Assembly: GCA_020736575.1 (NCBI GenBank)
Contig: JAGPYM010000078.1
Location: forward strand, 1 to 64,000
Reading direction: 5' to 3'
DNA: 64,000 bases
Source of the DNA: Thelonectria olida
Lineage: Eukaryota; Ascomycota; Sordariomycetes; Hypocreales; Nectriaceae
Under the pieces are notes generated by a model. That model worked only from the letters and a program-made list of their open reading frames with translations, was not told where the DNA came from and made no database searches. Shown piece after piece: positions 44,153-54,847 of the stretch; positions within the stretch are counted from its first letter, which is position 1; every line of letters begins with the position of its first letter. The position numbers and the translations under genes were made by a program.

Positions 44153-44899
44153 AGGACCCGGGCGATTTACGGATGGATAGCCAGTTATGCTCCAGGTTGC
44201 GAACTCTTCTGATGCTGGGTCAGTGGCCCTTTGGCTGCGAAGGGGCAGTTGCATTTGAGGACTGTTGTGGCAAGGCATGGCATGGCATCTACGGAGTACC
44301 TGTAGTCGGTTTCCGAAAAGGCGATACGGGAGAAAAGCCAACGATCAAACGCCTTAAATCCCCTGAGTGTAGGGCTTACTTCACCACGTTGGGCCCGAGC
44401 GGTGGACTGCGCCTCCTCAAATTTAACAGGACTGGCTATATACCATACCTGGTCCATGTTAGGCTATCCCGCATGAAACAAGCCACCCTTCTACAATAAA
44501 GAGCCACATCATGACGTGGAGGGGTTTCCCGGCATAACGCGAGCCAAACAGCTGCATGTAGGATTGTAAGTAGGTACGAAGACATCACCAACTGGCTACG
44601 CAAGGGTTCCCTCGGACGCTAAGCCCCATTGGCTTATTGTCGAAAATAGCTTTACATACTTGGCCACACTAAATAGTCGGGATGAAGTTGTACTGAGTTG
44701 GAAATCTCGTCTGCCGCAGTTGCTAGCCTATAGATAAAACTAAAGCCTTCCACTGCCTATAAGGCCCAGCCGTGTCTCCGCCATTGCCAAAGATAGCCTC
44801 CATGTCATTTGACCATTGCTTCGCTATTATAGAACACGATTTTGGCCGATTCAGACGCTGCCATACTGTTTGTGTCGTTGTTGTGATATTTTCGGTTGA
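44153..44899. other. Intergenic region
   Basis: 747 bp between the Clr5 gene start and the 3' end of the alpha/beta hydrolase gene. Nothing recognised. Confidence 0.4.
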
Positions 44900-46716
44900 C
44901 TACCACGCACCAGTGTTTGCAAGGTCCAATTGGCAGTCTTTGTCCTCCAGCCACGGCTTACAGGAGGCTGAGCAGAAGGTGCCATTTTGAGGAACGACAC
45001 CAAACTCGAAGTAGTCCCGCAGGATCTTGTTGGTGCAGTCACTCCAGCCTGCCGGGATGGAGCAATGGCCCACGGAATCCTGAATCACCACTGCCGAGCC
45101 AGGATGCCCGGCCGACATGACGTTCGCATTGATAGCAGGCGCAACGGGGTCAAGTCGACTTGTCAAAAACAGGAGTGGTGCCGCTGGTACGCCATGCTTG
45201 AGGCTGGGGTCTGCCGGGGGTGTGACCCACGGCCCACGGAACTCATCCTTCGGCTTGAGACGATAACCCGTGCACTGGAAGGGGATCGTGGCCCACTTGG
45301 CTCCGAAGGTGTCGGACTTTTCCTTGTATTTCTTGAGCTCGTCGGAGTAGTAGGCAAGGTCGTGCTCGGTTTGGCCGCCAGCAGCATCACTGCAGCGGAT
45401 GGCATAGGACGCCTCCACGCTGATGATTTGATTGCCGGCGGCGCAGTCGTCCCGGCTATTAGCAGGACCGACGGCTTCAACCAGCAAGGTAAAGTTCCCT
45501 GCGAGGGCATCCGCAATGATCTGAGCCAGTGGCGCAAATGCACGGATAGGCTGATAGATGGATTGCGATATGCTGTCGCGGATGTCGTTCCCAGTCACAG
45601 CTGTGATACTTGTGCCCGCGACGTGGTAGAGCGGCGACGCGTCGACGTTGGCGATGAACTGGCCCACCCGCCTTTTGATATCAGAACCGCTCGTGTCGTT
45701 GGAGGTGCGCAGTGCGCAAAGATCGCCAGAGTCGTAGCAGGTGTCATAAAAATAGTCGACAACAGCCTCGGTGTCTCTCAGACTGCCAAGCCATTCCTGG
45801 GATAAAGTAAGCAAGACAGCCATGACAGAATATCACTCCATTTCGCCAGACTTACACCCTCCATATAGTCCCTGACATCGACGACACCGTCCAAGACCAC
45901 TCGCCCAACTCGCTCAGGGAACATAGACGCGAAGGTATTCCCGAGAACGGTGCCATAAGATAAGCCCAAGTATTGGAGCCGAGGAACCTGGTCAGCCTCT
46001 GGGTTCGTTTCCGCCCTGGCCAGGTGCTTGTCATTGTCCCTCCGGCGCCTAGGTGCTGCAATTTGCTTCTTCCGGAGCTCGTCAAGGCGATCAACTATCG
46101 CGACCATGTCACGGCAGACAGCGGCGGTCGTGACATGTTCCAAGATGGTCGATTCGCCCAGCGTATTCTCGCACACAACACCGAATCCTCTGGACTGCGC
46201 CAGGTAGCGCCGCAAGGCGTCTTCGCTAGAATCAAGGGAACCTAGCCCACGGAGCACTTGGTCGTTGGAGTTCCGCGCAAGTGTGTCGCCGCCGAAGCAG
46301 TCTACCTGGGGTGTAGTGCTGCCAATGCCGCGGGGGTCGAACCCGAGGTAATCGTACTTCTTGTTGTTGTCAATCACTTTTTGCAAGTGGTGACCGGAGA
46401 GGCGCACGAGATTGACCCCAGCATTGCCCGGTCCGCCTGGGTTCAAGATGATGGTGCCGCCATAGTCGGGGTGGTCGACCGGCACCGGGGCAGGGAGCGT
46501 GGCGATAGCGATTGCGATGGACCTGTTATCTTCACGGTTGTTCCAATCCAGTGGCACCTTGAGGCGGGCACAACGGAGCCCATCGAAGCAACCATGGTAC
46601 TGTAGGTCTTCTGTTGGTTCAATTGTCGTCCAGTCGAACTCTGTGTCGCTTGGGGCAGACGCGACCGTTCCTGCCAGGCCAGCAGCCAAGATTGTCGCAG
46701 ATCGCAGTAGCATCAT
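44900..46716 (-). CDS. Secreted TAP-like alpha/beta hydrolase (tripeptidyl-aminopeptidase type)
   Basis: Exons (46716-45856, 45796-44900) give 585 aa. MMLLRSATILAAGLAGTVAS is a clear signal peptide. Core fold: IILNPGGPGNAGVNLV (oxyanion region), YDYLGFDPRGIGSTTP, and nucleophile elbow YLGLSYGTVLGNTFA. The TAP-like C-terminal domain carries LFLTSRLDPVAPAINA with the catalytic Asp and IQDSVGHCSIP with the catalytic His. Enzymes of this family release tripeptides or cleave esters outside the cell. The open frame extends one codon further to GTG, so the first ATG at 46716 was used. Several Cys residues fit a secreted protein. Confidence 0.92.
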
Positions 46717-46983
46717 CACTGGAGTTTAGTTTCCTGTTGTTGGACTGGCCTCTGGGTAAGGTAGCTCTCTAGCTTTGAGCGAGCTGTCGTTGGAGGTTAC
46801 AGTGTAGAGCATGGCAACCCCAGATACATATATATATTCGATGCCGATGGCGTTTGACTGGCACCAATTCCTCTAAGGGAAGTATTTGCGCAAGTTCATC
46901 GGGTTGTAATTTGCATAGCCGTACCATGCGCCGTGCTCCCACGAAGAACTCCATACAGACAAAGCTATGGAGATCGAGCGAAC

Positions 46984-47024
46984 AGGTAAATCGGCACTTT
47001 CTTTAGACAGGGTTAGCCGCACCC
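46984..47024 (+). repeat. Dispersed direct repeat, copy 3
   Basis: AGGTAAATCGGCACTTTCTT then TAGACAGGGTTAGCCGCACC. Best-preserved copy of the motif, in the same orientation as the others. Confidence 0.5.
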
Positions 47025-47129
47025 GGTGACACGTTTGGTCAACACCACGATATGTTCAATTGGGCTCCATTCTGACAAAGCCATGATGATCAGGAGAGTA
47101 TGTTTTCAGATCGGCGTTGTTAACCTCTA

Positions 47130-47178
47130 AACCGGTATATTGGCACTTTTTTTATTAAAGCAGGGATAGCCGCAACCA
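47130..47178 (+). repeat. Dispersed direct repeat, copy 4
   Basis: ACCGGTATATTGGCACTTTT, then CAGGGATAGCCGCAACC. About 146 bp after copy 3; the spacing of copies 1 and 2 is about 167 bp. Confidence 0.45.
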
Positions 47179-48014
47179 GCCACAAACTGGCGCATTAAGT
47201 AATAAAGCAGGTGAGATCCTCATCCCCTTAGCATGCCATGCGCGAGGGATTATATCCCTGGCGTATTATATAGGTACTGTAGGGATACCTGGTCTAACTA
47301 CAGGCCGCAGGAGTTTATTTCCAGACAGTTAGGCAGCAGCCTAATACCGTATCAACTCGCGAAATTCGGTCAAAAACTAAAGCGTGAGCCCAAGACCCGC
47401 ACACTGCTTATTCTGCCACATCTTGTCCAGATTTGCTGAGATTCTACTGGACATCTGGGCACTTTACTATAAATGGTAAAACATCATGGGGAAAACTGTC
47501 TTTTTCTGCATTAGTTTTTAACCGAACTTCCCGAGTTAATATAGTACTTATAATATCGGCATACTGAACATAGAAAAGGGGGCGGCCTTTGTCACTCCCT
47601 TAGATAAAAGAAGTAACTCAATTTAATATCTTCTAACAACCTCCTACATTGCACCCCTTGACTCGTGAGATAGATCCTACTATAGTAAGAGAAGAGTTTT
47701 AAGTTAGGTAAGGTGAGTTCAAGTCTGAAAGCCTTAAAAGTCTGGGTTCATATAATCGGGCGTTAATATCCAACTAATAACCAAGGATTTCATATTTAGC
47801 TATATGCTAATAGCAAAATGGTGTAACCACATTGTCTTGAAAGCTAGGGAAGCTCAAGTTCTGTCTACTACGAAATGAATTTGCTAAAGTGCAAAATGAG
47901 ATTTCTAAAGCTCGCCGTGAGCAATGGTAATCCTCCCGTAACCCTCCTAACCGAGCCGCCTTTCGGTGCTAGCCATTGAGTCATGTCATGGGCCTTGGCA
48001 ATTGTGTTCTCTCG

Positions 48015-48653
48015 CTACACTTTCGCAACAGTGCTTCCCTCGGGCGACTCCTTCAGCAGTTCCTTTACTTCTTGGAATGCCTGGAGCAGTTCGCTTGTCT
48101 TCTCCGCTGCCCAAGTCTTTCGTGATGCTTCACCCAAGATGCCCTGGGACACAGCACCGTACACATCCGGCGGAGTATCCCGAGCGAAAGTAAGCGCAGG
48201 ACGAGTTGCCGCAACGCGAAGCCTCATTCCGCCAAGTGTTTCGTTTAGCTGGCTAGATGCGCGAATTCCACCTTGATTGCCATAGCTGACGATTGCGGCT
48301 GGCTTCCCGATCCATTCATTGCAGAGATAATCAACCGCATTCTTCGTCCCACCAGACACGCCGTGGTTATACTCTGGGATGACAAGAATGTAGGCATCGT
48401 GTTTTGCAATCTCTGCGCTCCAGGCAATGCTGTGTTCATGAGCAAATTGGCCTTGGGCCGGAACCTGCATCGGAGCAAGAGCTTCGTCGTACAGAGGGAG
48501 GTTGAACTTGTTGACATCGACAAGAGAAAGATCGATTGAGCTGTCAGTGGCGTCCTTGCTCAGAGTTTGCCTGACGAATTCGGCAATCTTGGGCCCAACT
48601 CTCGGATTTCGAGTGCTCATACTGAGCACCACGACGTTATGAGTCTTAGCCAT
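48015..48653 (-). CDS. NADPH-dependent FMN reductase
   Basis: Intronless, 212 aa, flavodoxin-like fold. Phosphate-binding loop near the N-terminus (VVLSMSTRNPRVGPKIAEF) and the family signature VIPEYNHGVSGGTKNAVDYL near residues 90-110, followed by KPAAIVSYGNQGG. These small cytosolic enzymes reduce FMN, quinones or azo or nitro groups with NAD(P)H. ATG is in good context (GCC before it). No linked gene explains its role. Confidence 0.92.
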   Translation of the reverse strand: MAKTHNVVVLSMSTRNPRVGPKIAEFVRQTLSKDATDSSIDLSLVDVNKFNLPLYDEALAPMQVPAQGQFAHEHSIAWSAEIAKHDAYILVIPEYNHGVSGGTKNAVDYLCNEWIGKPAAIVSYGNQGGIRASSQLNETLGGMRLRVAATRPALTFARDTPPDVYGAVSQGILGEASRKTWAAEKTSELLQAFQEVKELLKESPEGSTVAKV

Positions 48654-50048
48654 GGTGAGGATCTGATGACTTGCTGCAGTCGTTCGTACGTGGATAGTTG
48701 TGGGCAGTGGGGCAAGTTGCTGAAATTGAAAGAATGATAGAACTTATGAAAGAATAGAGATGGGTTGGTAGTTGAACTGTGTCCTTGGGCATTTCGAGTC
48801 TGCTGCATGGAGTGCCTGCGCTGTTTTATAGTTGCTTCACTTGAGTTGCTTCCACACTCCTGCTTCTCCTTCCATTATATGCTTACAAATTCCAAATAAC
48901 TCGCGAACGAACTCGCTATCCTCGCCGTGCAAGGAGTTCGTCCGGAGTGGACGAAGCTTGCAGTGTGGAAAATGTAAGTGGACCTGGTTGGTTCAAGATC
49001 TCAGGTCCATGCTCTACTTGCAATGTCAGCGGGGGTTGCGAGAGCGATTTGTCACCGCGCCCGGCATTCGGAAAATAGGAAAGTGCGGTATCAACTAAAA
49101 GCCCATAAGTTAAAGTTTCGACTAACTGAACCCCTTTATATACTGGTCCCTTTATCAGCTGAGCGACCCAAGTGAAGTAGTCTGTAAAATAGCCCATGCC
49201 CTCTACAATGCCAGATAGATATCAATTGCTGTAAAGCACTTGGGCCTGAATAAATAAATTAGTAATAGAAGAGACCAAGCTTGAATTGAGACATAATAGT
49301 GTAATAAGGATCGTGGTAGCTACACCAACAGACCGACGCTATGGCCTCACGCTGTTCTTGGATTGCCCATATGTGTCCACTTGTCTTAAGCTACATGGAG
49401 CTGTTGTATGGATTGTATCCCAACGAGAGGGAGCAGTGCATGATGTAAGGACGAACTTCGGCGTCAGTTCTTGGAGCGTGGGCCAAGACTTCATAGTTCA
49501 AAATCAGGCGAGTTGGAACGTTGAAAGTGAGGCGAAAGTCCAAATGTTGCGTTGGGCCACATATCACATCGGATGCTGGGCACGCGGCTTAGCTGTTTCG
49601 TGCCGTGTATTTGCGTCCGTTGTTTACGAGAGAGAACATACATTGGTGATATGACTGCGGGAAATCGACTAGTTCGTAGGCTAATGGCTGCTTTACTCCA
49701 TCCTCAGATAACTGAGTGATGTTGATAAAATGGTTGAGGTATGGGAGAGGTTACCTGTATGCGGGCGCCTTGGAGACAACAGTCACGCGCAAATTCGAGC
49801 TGACAGGGGCGGATGATGGCTTCAGGTCAATTACTTGATTAATACTATTAGGCTACTCTGCTCGTCTAAGTTTTCCCGCATATCTTAACTGTCAAGGTGC
49901 CCTATGCCCTCGCATAAGTAGAAGCAGCACAACTTTGATAAGTATCTCTCACCCGTTTTTCTTAGCAAGGGTCGAAAATTGAAACAGCTTATGGGCTTAT
50001 AATCCTTTGTTCAAGTGTCCATAGGCGTGGATCTCGACATGGAAAACA
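48654..50048. other. 1.4 kb gene-poor region
   Basis: Promoter of the FMN reductase gene and otherwise no supported feature; short frames here lack starts, splice sites and family likeness. Confidence 0.4.
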
Positions 50049-50057
50049 TTGAATACC

Positions 50058-50994
50058 ATGGCTCGAAATGACACCCTCCGGGGCCATCGGGCGAACAATT
50101 ACGCAGTGGCTTCAGCACAACGATACTGGCAAGAGGGCAATCCTAGGGATCTTCACGAGTTGATCAGGTTCAGCGAAGAGGCCGTGGCTGTCTCAGTGCA
50201 AGCTGCCTCTATCCTGGGCCAGTCCTTAGGCACCGTCCTTCATCAACTTAGCATTGAGGTCCATTCCCTGAACAACCTAGCAGCCAGGCTCGACGAGCAC
50301 TTCCAACTGACGGGGTCCTTGGACAACCTGAACCGTTCCATCGACATTATGGAAAGGCTGGCTGCCTGTGTGCCGTGGGAAGACTGGCAGGACAGCCGAG
50401 CTGAGTGGCTCGTTAACCCCGCTGCCAGCCTGCAGAGGCCGTACGAGCAGGATGAAGGCGAGTCTCAAAGAGATATTGACCGATCCATAGACTTATCACG
50501 GGAGGCTATCAATATTGCAACATTAACACTCGATATTACACCAAATGACCACCCCAGTCGTGCTCAACGTGAGCGTATACCGGGACGTCGACGCCATTCT
50601 GATCACCCAGGACCGGCTCTGTGTCGTCGTACAGCTCATCGATCAAAGCACTTCAAGATGCCCGTCGCCGTGCATCTCCTCCTCCGCGACCAAAAGAAAG
50701 CAAAGCTCTTCTTGTCGCCATGGACAACACGGCGTACTGCTCGCTACTGGTATATGCGACCAAGGAGATTGAGACTGTAGAAGACCTCCTCAGATCAAAC
50801 GAATCTGACACCATTCGCCTCGACGGGGATACAGCGCGAGAACAGAACACACTCCAGCATCTCAAAGCCTGCCAGATATCCCACTTTGCGGGTCATGGCG
50901 TGGAGCACGTCTCAGACGCAAAGGGCTTTTTGAGGCGCGGCGAGGATGGGAGGTTCCTTGCAAAGTCCAAGTTGGGCAATTTCGATGATGCATA
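50058..50994 (+). pseudogene. Truncated and internally deleted TPR-CHAT protein gene
   Basis: Three frames give consecutive parts of one protein. Frame one (50058-50567) is TPR-like: DLHELIRFSEEAVAV and LAARLDEHFQLTGSLDNLNR. Frame two (about 50550-50628) gives VVLNVSVYRDVDAILITQ, the start of a CHAT module. Frame three (about 50627-50994) gives SSYSSSIKAL, LLVAMDNTAYCSLLVYATKE and CQISHFAGHGVEHV, which includes the CHAT catalytic His. The central CHAT sequence that normally separates these parts is missing, and the Cys-containing end is absent. CHAT is a caspase-like protease fold used in fungal defence and death proteins. This copy cannot work. Confidence 0.75.
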
Positions 50995-51411
50995 GTTACT
51001 CAAAGCTGTAAAGGAATTTATAACAATAATGGCGATAAGACACAAGAATAATAAGAGACACCAGGGTGGCATGTTTCTAGAATAGTAAATGGGAATGGCA
51101 GGCTATATACTACGCCGGCTATGCAGTCGAAAGCCAAAGTACTGAATTTCCCAGCCTCTATATATTAAAATCATGCCATAACTGGAGAGACGCGCCTCGG
51201 CTTAATAATACATATCATGCAATTCTATCACAACCCGGTAATCTCATCCACGTAGTGTGAGAATGAGTTTGGAGATGCCATCTTTGGCACTCTCGTTCCC
51301 AAGCTCCCTGAACATGAATTCAGCTTTATCACAGCATAAAAGTTCGGCTAGTTCTATATTAAAATCGAAATTAACAGCGAGATTTAATTGCATACTGTCC
51401 CTAAAGATATC
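50995..51411. other. Intergenic region, moderately AT-rich
   Basis: 417 bp, no gene seen. Holds the 3' flank of the aldehyde dehydrogenase gene. Confidence 0.4.
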
Positions 51412-53138
51412 TCAGATCATGTCTCGTAGGCTGCTGAACTTGACAACATCTAGGCTAGGAAAACCTCCATACCCCATTGTACGCGCCTTCAGTGCAACCA
51501 GCGCTATTCCAAAGGCTAGGAGGCCTCTCCATACCATCTTTCGCAGACGGGAAGTCCATCGAGTATCTCTACCGTCCCGATCAAACCAGACTTTATCAAC
51601 TGGTCGAAATGCGTTCGCGAGAGCAATCGCGCTCTTCTCGGTATACGGCGGGAACCTCGGCCTCAAAATGATGTCCATCCACTTTGGAATGTCCACTACT
51701 GTCCTCATATGGGTGAATTCCTTGAACCCGTACGGCCCATGATAAGCCCCGATGCCCGAGTACCCTGTACCACCAAAAGGAGCACCCTCACTAAGTGTGT
51801 GCACAATTGCGTCGTTAATACACACACCCCCAGATATTGTTGACCCCAAGATCTTGTCTTTCTCTGCCTGTGAGGTTGTAAATGGGTATATAGCGAGAGG
51901 CCGTTCATTATTTGTCGTGTGCGAGATGGCCTCGTCCAATGTTGCATCCAGGATGGGGAGAATTGGACCAAACAACTCTTCCGACATTAACGAGTCGGAC
52001 GGTGAGACATCGACTACAACAGTGGGAGAGAAGCCAAGTGTTTCGGGGTTCCGTTCCCCGCCATAAACGATTTTGCCTGAAGTCTGGTCAAGGAGCGCGC
52101 TCAAACGGTCAAAATTGCGCTTGTTGATGATGTGCGAGTAGTAGTCTGGGATGTGAGAACCACCCAGAAACTGCTCGAAGTGTTTGGTGAGAGAAGAGAT
52201 AAATTCTTCTTTGACTATCGGGTCAACGAATACATGGTTCACGCTTAGGCAAACCTGTCCTATCTGTTAGTGTTGTATCAAGTGTCGAATCAAGTAAGCT
52301 GAGGATTCATACCTGTCCGGCATTCATGAACTTCGCTGCCGCTATTCGTTTTGCAGCAAGGTCAATATCTGCCTTTGCAGAGACAAATGCTGGGCTTTGT
52401 CCACCGAGCTCCAAAGTGACACTTGTGAGGTATCTAGCGGCATTCTCGTAGATAATCTTTCCCACTGCGGCTGAGCCAGTGAAGAAGATGTGATCCCATC
52501 TTTTCTGTAGGATATACTTCATTTCGGCCGGTCCTGCAGTTAAGACTTGGATGGCATCCTGATCTAGGTACTGCGGGACGATTTCTTGGATAAGAGCTTG
52601 AGATGCAGTGGCGAGTTCACTCGGCTTGAGAACAACACAGCATCCAGCAGCTAAAGCGCTAATCATAGGCTCTAGCAGTTCCATGAATGGGTAGTTCCAA
52701 GCTGACAGGATGAGGACAACACCCTTTGGCTCTTTACGGACCCTGGTCCCACCGAAGAAGTTGAGTGGATTGAATCGCGAGGGCTTGTCGTCTGAAGCCC
52801 ATGATTTGAGGTGTTTGAGAGTGTAAACACACGCAGTTTGTATGCCGCAGACGTCCACAGAGAGAGCCTCGAGCTTGTGCTTGTGGAGATCTTTATACAG
52901 GGCCTCAACAATTCGTTCTTTGTTGTCTTCGAGCATCCACCAGACTCTTTGTATCTGATGGGTCCGCCACCGAAGTGATTTCGTTTTGTGGGATGAGAAT
53001 GTTGTAGAAACTTGAGCGTACGCCTGTTGTTATCTTGTGAGTAACGAGGCTGTAGTTTTTCCGAGCGTGAACGAGAAAGGGAAACTAAAGGGGAGGAGAC
53101 GCTACCTCATCAACTTGCGTATCTGTACTGAAGCTCAT
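51412..53138 (-). CDS. Fatty aldehyde dehydrogenase (ALDH3 type) with C-terminal membrane anchor
   Basis: Exons (53138-53106, 53023-52313, 52254-51412) give 528 aa. A tiny first exon encodes MSFSTDTQVDE and joins AYAQVSTTFSSHKTK, the usual ALDH3 N-terminus. Motifs: VLILSAWNYPFMELLEPMI, CVVLKPSELA, FFTGSAAVGKII, VTLELGGQSPAFV with the general-base Glu, and NAGQVCLSV with the catalytic Cys near residue 250. Later GAPFGGTGYSGIGAYHG and FKEFTHMR. The last 60 residues include the hydrophobic GLLAFGIALVALKA, as in membrane-bound fatty aldehyde dehydrogenases, which oxidise long-chain aldehydes to acids at the ER or peroxisome membrane. Its upstream region holds three CCGAGG/CCTCGG sites. Confidence 0.92.
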
Positions 53139-53932
53139 GGTTGTAATATTAGAAGTCCACTTCAAAAGCTGGTGTGTGGGTGGAAAACTCGGTAAATGGT
53201 TACGCCTGGCTACTAAAGTAGTGTTGAATCGGCCAAAGCATTGGAACTTGCCTTCAAGGAAGACAACTGAACAACTGGGTTCCTTTCTTTTAAAGAAATA
53301 CTAGTCTTTATGTTATGTGGATGTTTTCGAGACAAATACCTCAATATGCCGAGGCCGAGGCCCGATTTACCTCTTCGGCTAGGAATTCGTGTGACGAATT
53401 CCCGAATGAACCACTCATGGAACGTTCGGGGTCCGCGGGACAATACCTATGCCTCGGTAAGGGTTTCTCTTTGCATCCAAGACTCTAACTGCAAGATGAT
53501 CTCCGTAATGATCCATCTGACACGTAAACTGCTGGTTGCCTGAAACTGATTTGTCAGGGGTCTCTCTCTAACCTGGGTTACAAGATTTGGTCAAGCTCGC
53601 TGGTCTTTCACTGCGCAACGTCAGGATAGACCATGTCACTGCAACGTTCTTCACGTGGACGTAGGCAGCTACTCAAATTACCACCTTTACCGCAGAAGTT
53701 GATGAGCTGGGGCTAACGGACAGGGTGCTGCAGAATGCTTGAGTGTTCCTTAAGGGGGTCTGTAACTTGCGGATGGCACTTAGTCGCCGGGTCTCTCTAG
53801 GACAGTCCCCGGAATGGATTCTCTTGTTCTAGCTCAACAAATAAAATCTCTCCCCAAAACACACTGTCTACAACTGCTTAGTCCACCCCAAGGCGGCTCA
53901 TTCATGGCAAGCTGAGAGCCAATTCCATCGTC
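53139..53932. promoter_or_regulatory. ALDH upstream region with three CCGAGG/CCTCGG sites
   Basis: 794 bp between the ALDH start and the 3' end of the dienoyl-CoA-isomerase-like gene. CCGAGG occurs in tandem at 53349-53354 and 53355-53360, and CCTCGG at 53452-53457, i.e. 211-319 bp upstream of the ALDH ATG. CCGAGG is the core site of the FarA/FarB/CTF1 fatty-acid regulators of ascomycetes. Confidence 0.6.
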
Positions 53933-54847
53933 CTACAGCTTCTCAAATCTAGGCTTAGTCTTCCTTAAGCCACTCATCAGAGCCCGTGAAAAGTCTTCGC
54001 CCTGCAGCGCCGCCGCGTTCCACACTCTCGTGTATTGTAGACTATCCGGAACTGCATGGTCTCGTCCGTGGTTAAGCAGCTCCTTGGTTCCTTGCACTGC
54101 AACGGGGCTTTTCTCCGCCAGCTTTACGGCCATAGCCACTGCCGACTGCACCGCTTTATCCTTGCCCTCGTGCACCTGGCTTACAAATCCAACCGCCAGC
54201 GCCTCCTGCGCCGAGAAGTCTCGCGCCGAGAGGCATACATCCTTTACCCACGACGTCGAGCCGACAATCTTAGGCAGACGTGCGAGTGTGCCAATATCAG
54301 CCGCTAGGCCAGTATCGACCTCCTTAACAGAGAACCGCGTGTTGGATTCGCAGATACGAATATCAGCACAACAGGCGATGTCAATGGCGAGGCCGTAGGA
54401 GATGCCGTGAAGTACACAAATAACGGCTAGAATATTCCAGATATTAGCACTTTATGACACACTATCACTGAAATTATACTCACGCTTCTCGCACTTCTCT
54501 GCTGAACCCACACTCTCCTGAAACTCTTCGAGATGGCTCCTGAGACCCTTCGCCTTCCTCGGTACGTCAATCGCCCTCCCTGCCAACACCGGGTCTTGCC
54601 CAACGGCTTGCACATCGAGCCCTGCAGTAAAGGCCCTTTCACCAGCGCCGCTCAATACCACGACGCGCACATCGGCGTCGGCGCTGAGTTGTCTGAAGAC
54701 ACGTCCGAACTCAAGCCATACCGGCCGAGAGAAGGCGTTAAGCTTGCTCGGGCGGTTGATCTCGACGTGTGCGATGAGAGGAGCTGGTGAGGTGACCAGC
54801 AAGTGCTCGTAAGAGGAGTAAGCTGGTAGGGCGGCGGAAGTCGACAT
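53933..54847 (-). CDS. Delta3,5-delta2,4-dienoyl-CoA isomerase-like enoyl-CoA hydratase family protein
   Basis: Exons (54847-54484, 54426-53933) give 285 aa. Crotonase-fold motifs: VEINRPSKLNAFSRPVW, LSGAGERAFTAGLDVQA (oxyanion hole) and, across the intron, EKCEKPVICVLHGISYGLAI with DIACCADIRI. SVKEVDTGLAADIGTLARLP carries the Asp/Glu pair characteristic of ECH1, which shifts double bonds during beta-oxidation of unsaturated chains. The C-terminus is RFEKL; EKL is only a marginal PTS1, so peroxisomal import is uncertain. Two CCGAGG-type sites lie about 185-213 bp upstream. Confidence 0.9.

Larger units (their letters stand above)
46717..48014. other. 1.3 kb gene-poor, partly AT-rich region
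   Basis: Promoter of the TAP-like gene, then two copies of the dispersed repeat (46984 and 47130), then AT-rich sequence from about 47450 to 47900 with no coding capacity. Confidence 0.45.

Noticed and set aside
44987..45805. 272-codon plus-strand frame
   Set aside because: Antisense to the TAP-like hydrolase, whose catalytic motifs are clear on the minus strand.
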